Source: Rhodoferax sp. (GTDB lineage: Bacteria > Pseudomonadota > Gammaproteobacteria > Burkholderiales > Burkholderiaceae_C). Taken from it: a DNA stretch of 64,000 nucleotides. Below the pieces are notes generated by a model, which saw nothing but the letters and a program-made list of their open reading frames with translations, did no database searches and had not been told where the DNA came from. Positions 47,601-57,096 of the stretch are shown here, in pieces (position 1 is the stretch's first letter; every line of letters begins with the position of its first letter). The stretch spans positions 1 to 64,000 of the forward strand of contig SSFF01000014.1 in assembly GCA_008015235.1 (NCBI GenBank), written 5' to 3'. A program made the position numbers and the translations under genes.

Positions 47601-48023
47601 ATGCTGGTTCGCCTGTTGTATGCCAGCCGCGCCGTCGATCCCAGCGATGCGGCAATTGAATCGATTCTGTCCCAATCCCGCCAGTTCAATCCGACCTGTG
47701 GCATCACCGGCATCTTGTGCTACGGCGGGGGTATCTTCCTGCAAGCCATTGAAGGAGGCCGCAATGCGGTGAATGAGCTTTACGGACACATCGTGCGCGA
47801 CAGCCGGCACAAAGATGTGGTGCTGCTGCACTACCAGGAGATCATGGAACGTCGCTTCGGGGGCTGGACCATGGGCCAGGTCAATACCAGCCGCATCAAT
47901 GCCAGTATCTTGCTCAAATACGCTGAAAAACCCGAACTCGACCCGTATGCAGTTTCCGGTGCAGTGTCGCTGGCGCTGATGGAAGAGCTGATGGCTACCG
48001 CCTCCATCATCGGGCGCGCTTAA
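47601..48023 (+). CDS. BLUF-domain blue-light photoreceptor
   Basis: A 140-residue single-domain BLUF protein. All flavin-site residues are present: Tyr in RLLYASRA, Asn in FNPTCGITGILCY, Gln in IFLQAIEGG and Trp in GGWTMGQV. Light shifts hydrogen bonds around FAD and changes a surface helix, which acts on a partner protein. No output domain is fused. Coupling to folE, three bases apart, suggests light-controlled folate or pterin supply, for example for photolyase antenna cofactors, but this is inference. Confidence 0.93.
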   Translation: MLVRLLYASRAVDPSDAAIESILSQSRQFNPTCGITGILCYGGGIFLQAIEGGRNAVNELYGHIVRDSRHKDVVLLHYQEIMERRFGGWTMGQVNTSRINASILLKYAEKPELDPYAVSGAVSLALMEELMATASIIGRA

Positions 48024-48064
48024 ACCCGTGTGAACTAAGAGCTACCTGCTGCTGCAGGTAGGGA

Positions 48065-48901
48065 TCAGGCCGCAGACTTGGCGGCGACGACTTCTTCGAT
48101 CTTGCCAGCCAGTTGGGCTATCGCCAATGCTGCAGGGCTGCCGGGGCTGGCCGTCATCAGCAACTGGCGGCGCATGACCGCCTGGCGTACGGAAGGATCT
48201 ACCGGAATGTCACCCATGTGCACCAGTTTGACCGGGCGCCCAGGCTCCACCGTCACAAAACGGTCCAGAACCTGCTGCAGCTGGGTGGTGATGGCACGGC
48301 CGTCGCCCAGGCGCGCCGCCTGATTGATGACCATACGGATGCTGTGGCGCTTTTGCTGCCCGGCCAGCACCTTGATGGTGGCGTAGGCGTCGGTCAGTGA
48401 AGTGGGTTCGGGGGTAGCCACCACCAGCACTTCCGAAGCCAGTGACACGGCAAAGAGCACCACGTCCGAGATGCCCGCGCCAGTGTCGAGAATAACGACA
48501 TCGTAGTGGGGCACCAGGCCATTCATGATCTGCAGGAAGTCATCGCGGACTTCGGTGGTCAAGCGGGAGTACTCGACCATGCCCGAGCCTGCCAGCAATA
48601 CCGAGAAACCGCCGGGCGCCCGGATGATGGCTTCTTCGAGCTTGGCTTTGCCGGTGAAGACATCGTGTAGCGTGATCTTGGGGTAGAGGTTCAGCACCAC
48701 GTCCAGATTGGCCAGGCCCAGGTCGGCATCGAGCACCAACACACGCTGCCCGCGCTTGGCCAGCGCAGCGGCCATATTGGCCGACACAAAGGTTTTGCCA
48801 ACGCCCCCTTTGCCGCTGGTCACGGCAATCACTTTGCCCAAGGGTTTGAGTGGCACTTTTTCTTCCAACGGTGCCGATGGGGTGTTTGTTTGTTCGGACA
48901 T
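48065..48901 (-). CDS. MinD/ParA-family ATPase, FlhG-like
   Basis: A 278-residue P-loop ATPase with deviant Walker A in SGKGGVGKTFVSANMAAALA, Walker A' ALDADLGLANLDVVL (here VLDADLGLANLDVVL) and LDTGAGISD. FlhG/FleN relatives set flagellar number and place; no flagellar genes are in the window, so the role may differ. The TGATG junction with the preceding diguanylate cyclase gene means coupled translation. ATG 48901 is preferred to TTG 48904. Confidence 0.88.
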   Translation of the reverse strand: MSEQTNTPSAPLEEKVPLKPLGKVIAVTSGKGGVGKTFVSANMAAALAKRGQRVLVLDADLGLANLDVVLNLYPKITLHDVFTGKAKLEEAIIRAPGGFSVLLAGSGMVEYSRLTTEVRDDFLQIMNGLVPHYDVVILDTGAGISDVVLFAVSLASEVLVVATPEPTSLTDAYATIKVLAGQQKRHSIRMVINQAARLGDGRAITTQLQQVLDRFVTVEPGRPVKLVHMGDIPVDPSVRQAVMRRQLLMTASPGSPAALAIAQLAGKIEEVVAAKSAA

Positions 48902-49692
48902 CAATTCACCCTCTGAATAGACTCACCATCCGCGGGATCGCTGGCGATGGCGGGGTTCTCCAACCATGCGGGATCGCCCAGGGCGAGATGGCCAAAGAGG
49001 AGATTTTTCTCCTCTGCACTGACATAAATTTCCTGCTGCTGGTCCAGGCACACCGTGTTGCGGCCATTGTGCTTGGCCTGGTACAGCTGCATGTCGGCCC
49101 GTTCGGTCCACAGGGCGCCGGTGGAACGTACCCATTCGGGGGCAAACGCACCACCGATGCTGATCGTCACTTGGATCGATTGTGCGGGGGTGATGGCAAT
49201 TTCCAGCGATTCAACCGTTGCACGAATCCGTTCGGCCACCATGGCACCGTAGGCGCCATGGCAATTGGGCAGGATGATGGCAAATTCTTCGCCACCATAA
49301 CGTGCCACCGTATCCATGGGGCGTACACACTTGGTCAAGGCGTCGGCTACCGTGCGCAAGACCTGGTCACCGGCCAAATGGCCATAGCTGTCGTTGATCT
49401 TCTTGAAATGGTCGATGTCCAGCATCAACAGCAGGGCCGACTCCCCCGAGCGCGCCACCATTTCGATGGTGCGTTCCTGGATGGTCAGGAAGTGGCGTCG
49501 ATTGGCCAGGCCGGTCAGCGGGTCGCGCAGCGACAGTTCACACAGCCCATCAATCACGGCCTGGATGTAGGCCGTGGCCGAAGTGTCCGACGGCGGCAAG
49601 GCTTTGGACGGTGGGCGCGAGAGAAGGGCACGTGCATCGTCCAGTTGCAGCGCATGCAGTGGGATGACGGAGGCTTGTGACGCGTTTTCCAC
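48901..49692 (-). CDS. Diguanylate cyclase (GGDEF)
   Basis: A 263-residue protein making cyclic di-GMP from two GTP. The active-site loop is RYGGEEFAIILP, and the inhibitory RxxD site (RPMD) lies five residues before it, so product inhibition is likely. A short N-terminal part (1-55) shows no known sensor. The start is GTG 49692, with no good ribosome site. Coupled by TGATG to the FlhG-like gene, it may set cyclic di-GMP levels for motility control. Confidence 0.93.
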   Translation of the reverse strand: MENASQASVIPLHALQLDDARALLSRPPSKALPPSDTSATAYIQAVIDGLCELSLRDPLTGLANRRHFLTIQERTIEMVARSGESALLLMLDIDHFKKINDSYGHLAGDQVLRTVADALTKCVRPMDTVARYGGEEFAIILPNCHGAYGAMVAERIRATVESLEIAITPAQSIQVTISIGGAFAPEWVRSTGALWTERADMQLYQAKHNGRNTVCLDQQQEIYVSAEEKNLLFGHLALGDPAWLENPAIASDPADGESIQRVN

Positions 49693-49805
49693 AGGGTAGG
49701 ACTTCAGAAGTATGGAATGAGTCTAGCAGTTAATCGGCAGAACAAAATGCAGAAAACCCCCAAGGAGTGCACGCATTCCGGGAGTTTGTACCATTGCGTT
49801 TGCGC

Positions 49806-51242
49806 TCAGTTCTCTTTGACTTCTTCCTTGCGCTCGGTCAGCGTTTTGCTGACCACGACATCGCGGCCCTTGAGCTTGTTGAGTGCCTGGGCCAGCGGGA
49901 AATCTTTTTCAGAACCGAACTCGGGCAGGCGACGCTCCGATGCCGGCTTGCGCGACTCTTCTTCCAGGCGTTTCATGGCTTCTTCACGGGCGCGTTCGCG
50001 TTCGGGGTCTTTTTTCTCTTCGCCTTGGCCGCTGCTGATGTGCTTGTCCAGGTCGGCTTCGCGCATGCGCAGCACGGCGTAGGGGCTGCCTTCTTCGGTG
50101 TCGTCCACCATCAGGTCGGGCACGATGCCCTTGGCCTGGATGGAACGGCCCGACGGGGTGTAGTAGCGCGAGGTGGTGATCTTCAAGCCGGTATCGGGGC
50201 CCAGCGGACGGAATGTCTGCACCGAGCCCTTGCCAAAGGTCTGGCTGCCCATGATGGTGGCGCGCTGGTGGTCCTGCAAGGCACCGGCGACAATTTCGCT
50301 GGCCGAGGCCGAACCTTCGTTGACCAGCACCACCAGCGGAACCTTCTTCAGTGCCGCGGGCAGGGTCTTTATGGGGTCATTGCCAATGCGTCCAGCATAG
50401 TCCTTGGCATTGGCCTTGAGCACCTGTTTGCTCTCCGCCGTCTGGCCATTGGTCGACACCACGGTCACGTTTTCTGGTAAGAACGCCGCTGACACTGCCA
50501 CGGCGGCGGTCAGCAGGCCACCGGGATCGTTGCGTAAGTCCAGAACCAAACCCTTGAGCTTGGGGTCCTGCTTGTACAGTTCATCGATCTTGCGGGCGAA
50601 ATCTTCAACCGTGCGCTCCTGGAACTGGCTAATGCGCAACCAGGCGTAGCCGGGCTCCACCATCTTGGCGCGAATAGACTGCTGCTTGATTTCCTCGCGC
50701 ACGATGGTGGCAGTGAAGGTGCGGTTTTCGTCCTTGCGGAAAATGGTCAACATCACCTTGGTCGCCGGTTCGCCGCGCATGCGCTTGACGGCCTCGTTCA
50801 GGGACAGCCCCTTGACCGGCGTATCGTCAATACGCGTGATCAGGTCATTGGGCTTGAGCCCGGCGCGAAAGGCAGGGGAGCCTTCAATCGGTGAGACCAC
50901 CTTGACTAGGCCTTCTTCCTGCGTGATTTCAATGCCAACGCCCACGAACTTGCCCGAAGTGCCTTCACGGAATTCCTTGAAGGCCTTCTTGTCGAAGTAT
51001 TGCGAGTGCGGGTCCAGGCTGGAGACCATGCCTGCAATGGCGTCGGTGATGAGCTTTTTCTCGTCCACTGGCTCCACGTAGTCGGACTTGATCATGCCGA
51101 ATGCCGCGGCCAGTTGCTGCAGCTCTTCCAATGGCAAGGGTTCGAGCGCATTGCGGGCCACGGTTTGCAGCGAAACGGTGGTCAACGCTCCTGCGAGCGC
51201 ACCAATGGCAATCCAGCCGGTGATTTTCAGTTTGTGGCCCAT
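49806..51242 (-). CDS. ctpA: Carboxyl-terminal processing protease (S41, CtpA-like)
   Basis: A 478-residue periplasmic serine protease. The N-terminal membrane/signal helix (KITGWIAIGALAGALTTVSL) is followed by a PDZ domain (about 95-175; GVGIEITQEEGLVKVVSPIE) and the S41 domain with the catalytic Ser in NEGSASASEIVAGAL and Lys in TFGKGSVQTFR. The tail is long, charged and helical (KKDPERERAREEAMKRLEEE). It trims cell-wall hydrolases or other envelope proteins. The frame opens at 51620 but only ATG 51242 gives the signal. Confidence 0.93.
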   Translation of the reverse strand: MGHKLKITGWIAIGALAGALTTVSLQTVARNALEPLPLEELQQLAAAFGMIKSDYVEPVDEKKLITDAIAGMVSSLDPHSQYFDKKAFKEFREGTSGKFVGVGIEITQEEGLVKVVSPIEGSPAFRAGLKPNDLITRIDDTPVKGLSLNEAVKRMRGEPATKVMLTIFRKDENRTFTATIVREEIKQQSIRAKMVEPGYAWLRISQFQERTVEDFARKIDELYKQDPKLKGLVLDLRNDPGGLLTAAVAVSAAFLPENVTVVSTNGQTAESKQVLKANAKDYAGRIGNDPIKTLPAALKKVPLVVLVNEGSASASEIVAGALQDHQRATIMGSQTFGKGSVQTFRPLGPDTGLKITTSRYYTPSGRSIQAKGIVPDLMVDDTEEGSPYAVLRMREADLDKHISSGQGEEKKDPERERAREEAMKRLEEESRKPASERRLPEFGSEKDFPLAQALNKLKGRDVVVSKTLTERKEEVKEN

Positions 51243-51325
51243 AAATTTTCCTGTTCGCTGCAATATACACCCCGCCTGTGAACGGGGTGTAAGCCACGGT
51301 AGTTTTCCGTTGTTCCGGCTTAGGG

Positions 51326-52069
51326 TCAGGCTTTGCCTTGGGTGGCTACCGCCGCTGCGGCCTTGGCAGCGGCCTCGGCATCGCCCAGGTAATAGTGGCG
51401 GATCGGCTTCAAATCGGCATCGAGCTCGTACACCAGCGGAATGCCATTGGGAATGTTCAGGCCCACGATATCGCTGTCCGAAATGTTGTCGAGGTACTTG
51501 ATCAGGGCACGGATAGAGTTGCCGTGGGCGGCGATCACGACACGCTTGCCGGAACGGATGGTGGGAGCTATTTCCTCGTTCCAGTAGGGCAGCACGCGGG
51601 CCACGGTGTCCTTCAGACACTCGGTCAACGGTACTTGGTCGGCGTCCAGGCCTGCGTAGCGCAGGTCCTGGCGCTGTCCGCGCGGGTCGTTGGCGTCCAG
51701 GGCAGGGGGCGGGGTGTCGTAGCTGCGACGCCAGACCAGCACTTGCTCGTCGCCATACTGTTTGGCCATGTCGGCTTTGTTCAGTCCTTGCAGGCCGCCG
51801 TAGTGGCGCTCGTTCAGGCGCCAGCTCTTGACCACGGGCAGCCAGATGCGGTCCATCTCATCCAGGCAGTAGCTCAGGGTGTGGATGGCGCGCTTTAGCA
51901 CCGAGGTGTAGGCGATGTCGAACTCGTAGCCCTCTGCCTTGAGCAGCTTGCCGGCCGACATGGCCTGGGAGATGCCTGTGGGGGTGAGCTCCACGTCCGT
52001 CCAGCCGGTGAAGCGGTTTTCGAGGTTCCAGGTGGATTCGCCGTGGCGGATGAGAACGAGTTGGTACAT
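51326..52069 (-). CDS. gpmA: 2,3-bisphosphoglycerate-dependent phosphoglycerate mutase
   Basis: A 247-residue glycolytic enzyme interconverting 3- and 2-phosphoglycerate. [18 protein letters not shown] holds the phospho-His; [17 protein letters not shown] and [15 protein letters not shown] are conserved. The tail [11 protein letters not shown] is Ala-rich as in relatives. ATG 52069 fits; it is divergent from the rhodanese gene. Confidence 0.97.
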   Translation of the reverse strand: MYQLVLIRHGESTWNLENRFTGWTDVELTPTGISQAMSAGKLLKAEGYEFDIAYTSVLKRAIHTLSYCLDEMDRIWLPVVKSWRLNERHYGGLQGLNKADMAKQYGDEQVLVWRRSYDTPPPALDANDPRGQRQDLRYAGLDADQVPLTECLKDTVARVLPYWNEEIAPTIRSGKRVVIAAHGNSIRALIKYLDNISDSDIVGLNIPNGIPLVYELDADLKPIRHYYLGDAEAAAKAAAAVATQGKA

Positions 52070-52180
52070 GGTCGCGGGTTCAATAGGGTTGCTGAAAGTC
52101 CGACAGGCGGGGTGCGAAGCCCGCATTTTAAAATGCGAACATCGACCATCCGGTCCGACTACCCTGAAGGAATACGAAAA

Positions 52181-52588
52181 GTGAAATTTTTACTCGATAA
52201 CTGGATGCTGGTGACCATTGCCATCCTGTCTGCGACCATGCTGTTCATGCCGGTGGTGCAGGGGGCCGTGACTGCCGGACTCGATCCCAATGCGGCGGTG
52301 CAACTCATGAACCGCGAGAAGGCCGTGGTGATCGATGTGTGCGAGCCCACCGAGTTTGCCGCTGGACACATTGCCGGTGCCAAGAACATTCCCTTGGGTG
52401 AGTTGGAAGCCAAGCTGGGCACTGTGGTCAAGAACAAGGCACTCCCCGTCATTCTGGTGTGCCAGTCCGGTGCGCGTTCGGCGCGCGCCGTGGCCACGGC
52501 CAAGAAGCTGGGCTTTGAGAATGCGCAATCGCTCGGCGGTGGCCTCAAGGCCTGGACCACGGCCAATTTCCCCGTGGAAAAAGCCTGA
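52181..52588 (+). CDS. Membrane-anchored rhodanese-like protein
   Basis: A 135-residue protein: one N-terminal membrane helix ([20 protein letters not shown]) and a rhodanese domain with the active Cys in [15 protein letters not shown]. It resembles YibN, which sits beside grxC and secB in many proteobacteria, as here. It may transfer sulfur or help membrane protein insertion. The start is GTG 52181 with AAGGA nine bases ahead. Confidence 0.92.
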   Translation: MKFLLDNWMLVTIAILSATMLFMPVVQGAVTAGLDPNAAVQLMNREKAVVIDVCEPTEFAAGHIAGAKNIPLGELEAKLGTVVKNKALPVILVCQSGARSARAVATAKKLGFENAQSLGGGLKAWTTANFPVEKA

Positions 52589-52614
52589 GCGCTGCAGCGC
52601 CAAGGAGCGACGCC

Positions 52615-52875
52615 ATGCAAACAGTCACCATGTACACCACCGCCGTGTGCCCCTACTGCATCCAAGCCAAGCGCGTGCTGCAGTCCAAGGGGGTTGCGCA
52701 CATCGATGAAATCCGTGTCGATACCCAACCCGAAGAGCGCGTCAAGATGATGGAGCTGACCGGGCGCCGCACCGTACCGCAGATCTTCATCGGTAGCACC
52801 CACGTCGGTGGCTGCGACGATCTGATGGCATTGGACGCCAAGGGTGGTCTGCTGCCTTTGCTGCAAGCGGCCTGA
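52615..52875 (+). CDS. grxC: Glutaredoxin 3
   Basis: An 86-residue dithiol glutaredoxin with active site CPYC at 12-15 and the [18 protein letters not shown] glutathione-binding region. It reduces protein disulfides with glutathione. Located 26 bp after the rhodanese gene and 73 bp before secB. Confidence 0.97.
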   Translation: MQTVTMYTTAVCPYCIQAKRVLQSKGVAHIDEIRVDTQPEERVKMMELTGRRTVPQIFIGSTHVGGCDDLMALDAKGGLLPLLQAA

Positions 52876-52948
52876 CATAATCGGGTGTTTGCGCCAGGGG
52901 GCGCAATGGCCGCAATCCGCGGCCCGTTTATGTTCAGAAAGACATCCG

Positions 52949-53404
52949 ATGGCAGACCAAGATCCCGTGTTCCAGATTCAGCGTGTGTACCTCAAGGAGG
53001 CTTCGCTGGAGCAACCCAATTCTCCCGCCATCCTGCTGGAGCAGGAGACTCCCTCGGTGGATATCCAGTTGGCCGTTGGCGCCATGCCGGTGGGTGAGAA
53101 CGTGTATGAAGTGGCGGTGACGGCCACGGTGCAGACCAAGATTGCCGACAAGACCGTGTTCCTGGTCGAAGCCAAGCAGGCCGGCATTTTCGAAATCCGC
53201 AACCTGCCCGAAGAGCAGATGGGCCCCATCATGGGCATCGCCTGCCCGCAGATCGTGTATCCGTATCTGCGCGGCAATGTGGCCGACCTGATTCAGCGCG
53301 CCGGCTTTCCCCCAGTGCACCTGGCCGAGATCAACTTCCAGGCCATGTACGAGCAGCAGCAAGTTGAAACCGCCGGTGCGCCGAGCGGTTCGCTGCCACA
53401 GTAA
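52949..53404 (+). CDS. secB: Protein-export chaperone SecB
   Basis: A 151-residue tetrameric chaperone keeping precursors unfolded for Sec[20 protein letters not shown] and [19 protein letters not shown] are hallmark stretches. ATG 52949 gives normal length. It precedes gpsA, the standard order grxC-secB-gpsA. Confidence 0.97.
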   Translation: MADQDPVFQIQRVYLKEASLEQPNSPAILLEQETPSVDIQLAVGAMPVGENVYEVAVTATVQTKIADKTVFLVEAKQAGIFEIRNLPEEQMGPIMGIACPQIVYPYLRGNVADLIQRAGFPPVHLAEINFQAMYEQQQVETAGAPSGSLPQ

Positions 53405-53411
53405 TTTAGAT

Positions 53412-53462
53412 GCTTTTGGCTGGTAGCCCGCGCAAATAAAGCGCAAGAAGCTATGAAAATCA
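53412..53462. repeat. Short interspersed repeat, copy 6 (secB-gpsA), inverted
   Basis: Reading the minus strand: TTTTCATAGCTTCTTGCGCT, then TTATTTGCGCGGGCTACC. The gpsA start codon ATG (53453-53455) is inside this copy, so its first codons (ATGAAAATC) derive partly from the repeat. Confidence 0.65.
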
Positions 53463-54481
53463 TAGTACTTGGAGCTGGCTCCTGGGGCACTGCATTGGCA
53501 ATCTCTGCTTGTCGCAGCGCCCAGGGCGGCCATGAAGTACGCCTGTGGGCGCGCGATGCGGCCCAGGTGGCTGCCATGGCTGTTGCGCGCGAGAATGTGC
53601 GCTACCTGCCGGGCGTTGCCTTGCCCGCGTCACTGCAGTTGGTAGATGGAAGCGTGGAGGATTTGCCGCGACTCACCTCCGGCAGTGACCTCATCATCAT
53701 TGCCACGCCGATGGCGGGGCTGCGCCAGATGTTGCACAGCATCCGGGATGCACAGGTGCCTGTCGCCTGGTTGTGCAAAGGCTTCGAGGCGGGCATTGGC
53801 CACGACCCCGGTATGCTGGGGCATGAAATCCAGCAGGTGGTGGCGCCTGGCCTTCATGCCGGGGTGCTCAGTGGCCCCAGTTTTGCCCAGGAAGTGGCGC
53901 GCGGCCAGCCGACTGCGCTGGTTGCCGCCAGCGCCCACGCCACGGTACGCCACATTCTGGTGAATGCCTTCCATGGCGCGACACTGCGGGTGTACGCCAA
54001 TGAGGATGTCGTGGGGGTCGAGGTGGGTGGTGCCGTCAAGAATGTGCTGGCTGTCGCCACCGGGCTCTGCGATGGGCTGCATCTGGGGCTCAATGCCCGC
54101 GCCGCCTTGATCACCCGCGGATTGGCCGAAATGACGCGCCTGGGGCTGGCTTTGGGTGCCAAGGCGGAAACCTTCATGGGCCTGGGCGGCTTGGGCGATC
54201 TGGTCCTGACCGCCACCGGCGACCTGTCACGGAACCGGCGGGTCGGACTGGCCTTGGCCGAAGGCAAAACCCTGAAGCAGGCTACCGAGGCCCTGGGCCA
54301 TGTGGCCGAAGGTGTCTACAGTGCACGCACGGTGGCACAGCGGGCTGCCGAACTGGCGGTGGAAATGCCGATTACCCAAAGCATAGTGGACCTGCTGGAC
54401 GGTAAGTTGCGCCCCGAGCAGGCGGTTGCACGCCTGATGGCGCGTGACCCGGCCGAAGAATCGGTGCCCGGCCAGGACTGA
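53453..54481 (+). CDS. gpsA: NAD(P)-dependent glycerol-3-phosphate dehydrogenase
   Basis: A 342-residue enzyme supplying sn-glycerol-3-phosphate for phospholipids. The dinucleotide site is [13 protein letters not shown]; the catalytic Lys is in [28 protein letters not shown] and [14 protein letters not shown] are conserved. It is convergent with cphA, 34 bp apart. There is no normal ribosome site, as the repeat fills the upstream space. Confidence 0.96.
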   Translation: MKIIVLGAGSWGTALAISACRSAQGGHEVRLWARDAAQVAAMAVARENVRYLPGVALPASLQLVDGSVEDLPRLTSGSDLIIIATPMAGLRQMLHSIRDAQVPVAWLCKGFEAGIGHDPGMLGHEIQQVVAPGLHAGVLSGPSFAQEVARGQPTALVAASAHATVRHILVNAFHGATLRVYANEDVVGVEVGGAVKNVLAVATGLCDGLHLGLNARAALITRGLAEMTRLGLALGAKAETFMGLGGLGDLVLTATGDLSRNRRVGLALAEGKTLKQATEALGHVAEGVYSARTVAQRAAELAVEMPITQSIVDLLDGKLRPEQAVARLMARDPAEESVPGQD

Positions 54482-54515
54482 ACAGCCCTGGCCCAGGCAC
54501 CAGCCACCCGGCGCC

Positions 54516-57089
54516 TTACTTGGAAGCCGCTACCTTGGCGGCGATGTGGGCAATGGCCTCTTGCACCTGGTCTACCAGAACCAGGCACAGTTCACCCGGC
54601 TGCAAGGCATCCATGGCGGTGTCGATGGCCAGGAATTCGCCGCGGATTTCGCTCTGCTTGACGGTCTTCTTGGCATTGGCCAAGCCGGCGCGCAGCAAGG
54701 CCAGCACCTCGCCGTCCTGGCGGCCACGCTGGCAGGCATCCTCGAACATCACCACTTCTTCAAAGGCGTCACCCAGGATTTCCGTTTGTTGGCGAATGTC
54801 CTGGTCGCGGCGGTCGCCGGCACCGCTGATGACCACACTGCGGCGCGTGGCTGGCATTTGCTGCACGGCATTCACCAGTGCAATCATGGCGTCCGGGTTG
54901 TGGCCGTAATCGGCAATGACCGTCGCGCCCTTGTAGTTGAACAGATTAAATCGACCTTGGGCGTTGTCGTTGTCGTTGGAGAAGCCGGTCAGACCCTTGC
55001 GAATCACTTCCCAGGGGACATTCAGCGCCCAAGCGGCGGCCACCGATGCCAGCACATTTTCCACCTGGAAGCCAATGCTTCCATTCATGGTCACAGGGAT
55101 GTCGGTCAGAGGGATTGACTGCACGTTGTCACCTTTGGCGGCGAGCAGGTGCCCGCTTTCGGTGAACACAACGGCATTGCCTTTGGCGCGGTGGGTGGCA
55201 ATGATGGCGTTGTTCTTGTCCTGCGCAAAGAAGATGACCTTGCCCTTGCACTTGGCTGCCATGGCGGCCACGATGGGGTCGGCCGCATTGAGCACAGCAG
55301 TGCCTTGGGTACCGACGTTCATCACGATCACGCGTTTGAGCACCGCCAGCTCGTCCACCGTGGTGATGTAGTTCAGTCCCAGATGGTCGCCGCTGCCGAC
55401 ATTGGTAATGACGGCCACATCGCAGTGGTCGAAGGCCAGACCTTCGCGCAGGATGCCACCCCGTGCAGTTTCCAGGACTGCGGCATCGACGTCAGGGTGC
55501 AGCAGAACGCTCTTGGCACTCTTGGGGCCGCTGCAGTCCCCGGTGTCGATGCAGTCGCCACCCACGTACACACCGTCGGTATTCGTCATGCCCACGCACA
55601 GCCCTTGCTGGGTCAGCAGATGGGAAATCAGTCGTACCGTAGTGGTCTTGCCGTTGGTGCCAGTCACGGCCACCACCGGAATGCGGCCGTTCTCCCCGTC
55701 CTTGAACATCGCGGAGATGATGGCCTCTCCGACCGCACGACCCTTGCCGAATGACGGTGACAGGTGCATGCGCAATCCAGGGGCTGCATTGACCTCGACA
55801 ATGCCACCGCCCTGGTCTTCGATCGGGTGCAGGATGCTGTCGCACACCAGGTCCACGCCACAGATGTCCAGACCCACCATGTGGGCAGCCGCCACGGCCC
55901 GGGCCGCGACCTCGGGGTGGACGTCATCGGTCACGTCGGTGGCGGAGCCACCGGTGGATAGATTGGCGTTGTTGCGCAGATTGACGGGCTGGCCCTTGGG
56001 TGGCACGGACTCTGCGGTGAAGCCCTGCGTGGCCAGGCAGGAACGGGCGATGTCGTCGAAGCGGATCTTGGTGAGCGAGGTGGCATGTCCGCTGCCACGG
56101 CGTGGGTCCTTGTTGACCTCGTCGACCAGTTCAGCAATCGTATGCACGCCATCCCCGACCACTCGGGGCGGGTCGCGGCGCGCGGCAGCGACCAGCTTGT
56201 CACCCACCACCAGCAGACGGAAGTCATTGCCAGGCATGTAGCGTTCCACCATCACGTCGTCGCGGAACTCACTGGCCACGGCATAGGCGCGCTCCAGCTG
56301 TTCGCGGGTGGTGATGTTGACCGTGACCCCCTTGCCCTGGTTGCCGTCCTGGGGCTTGACCACCACGGGCAGGCCGATTTCCAGCGCCACGTTCCAGGCA
56401 TCTTCCACGTCCTTGACGCCACGGCCCTGGGGCACGGGCACGCCGGCGGCAGCCAGCAGCTTCTTGGTCAGCTCCTTGTCCTGGGCTATGCTTTCGGCAA
56501 TGGCGCTGGTTACATCCATTTCGGCGGCCTGGATGCGGCGCTGCTTGCTCCCCCAGCCCAGGCGCACCATGCTGCCTTCGGTCATGCGGCTGATGGGAAT
56601 ACCCCGCGCTACGGCGGCGTCGGCGATCGAGCCTGTGCTGGGTCCGAGGCGCACGTCTTCGTCGAGCTCGCGCAACTTCTCAAGCGCCGCAGTCAGGTCG
56701 AAGGGGGTGTCGTCCCAAGCGCCTTGGCACAAGGCCTGAGCCAACTCCAAGGCCAGGCGACCTACCTCTTCCTCCGAGTACTCGAACACGACCTGGAACA
56801 CCTGAGGCTCCACGGTGGGCATGGTGCAACTGAAGGTGACCGGGCAGCCGGCCTGGGCCTGCAGGCCCAAGGCCGCCACTTCGAGCACGCGTGACATCGG
56901 AATCGCGTCGTCGTGACCAGTGGGTTGCAATGGCCCGATGGCGGGGAAGCGTGCACGCAGGCGGGCTTCAAACCCTTCGACCCGGTTGATGTTGCACTCC
57001 TGCACGTTGCACGACACCACCGACTGGATGGCGGTGTGGTGGCTCCACAGGTTGGGGCCGCGCAAGGCGCGGATGCGAGTGACTTCCAT
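54516..57089 (-). CDS. cphA: Cyanophycin synthetase CphA
   Basis: An 857-residue enzyme making multi-L-arginyl-poly-L-aspartate. N domain 1-160; ATP-grasp domain about 160-450, with VVKPQDGNQGKGVTVNITT; Mur-ligase-like domain from about 460, with an intact P-loop VTGTNGKTTTVRLISHLL near 475 and YGHNPDAM near 740. The frame opens to 57128, but ATG 57089 gives the typical MEVTRIRALRGPN and follows the cphA' stop by 7 bp. It is the second gene of the cyanophycin operon. Confidence 0.95.
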   Translation of the reverse strand: MEVTRIRALRGPNLWSHHTAIQSVVSCNVQECNINRVEGFEARLRARFPAIGPLQPTGHDDAIPMSRVLEVAALGLQAQAGCPVTFSCTMPTVEPQVFQVVFEYSEEEVGRLALELAQALCQGAWDDTPFDLTAALEKLRELDEDVRLGPSTGSIADAAVARGIPISRMTEGSMVRLGWGSKQRRIQAAEMDVTSAIAESIAQDKELTKKLLAAAGVPVPQGRGVKDVEDAWNVALEIGLPVVVKPQDGNQGKGVTVNITTREQLERAYAVASEFRDDVMVERYMPGNDFRLLVVGDKLVAAARRDPPRVVGDGVHTIAELVDEVNKDPRRGSGHATSLTKIRFDDIARSCLATQGFTAESVPPKGQPVNLRNNANLSTGGSATDVTDDVHPEVAARAVAAAHMVGLDICGVDLVCDSILHPIEDQGGGIVEVNAAPGLRMHLSPSFGKGRAVGEAIISAMFKDGENGRIPVVAVTGTNGKTTTVRLISHLLTQQGLCVGMTNTDGVYVGGDCIDTGDCSGPKSAKSVLLHPDVDAAVLETARGGILREGLAFDHCDVAVITNVGSGDHLGLNYITTVDELAVLKRVIVMNVGTQGTAVLNAADPIVAAMAAKCKGKVIFFAQDKNNAIIATHRAKGNAVVFTESGHLLAAKGDNVQSIPLTDIPVTMNGSIGFQVENVLASVAAAWALNVPWEVIRKGLTGFSNDNDNAQGRFNLFNYKGATVIADYGHNPDAMIALVNAVQQMPATRRSVVISGAGDRRDQDIRQQTEILGDAFEEVVMFEDACQRGRQDGEVLALLRAGLANAKKTVKQSEIRGEFLAIDTAMDALQPGELCLVLVDQVQEAIAHIAAKVAASK

Positions 57090-57096
57090 GGTGTGC

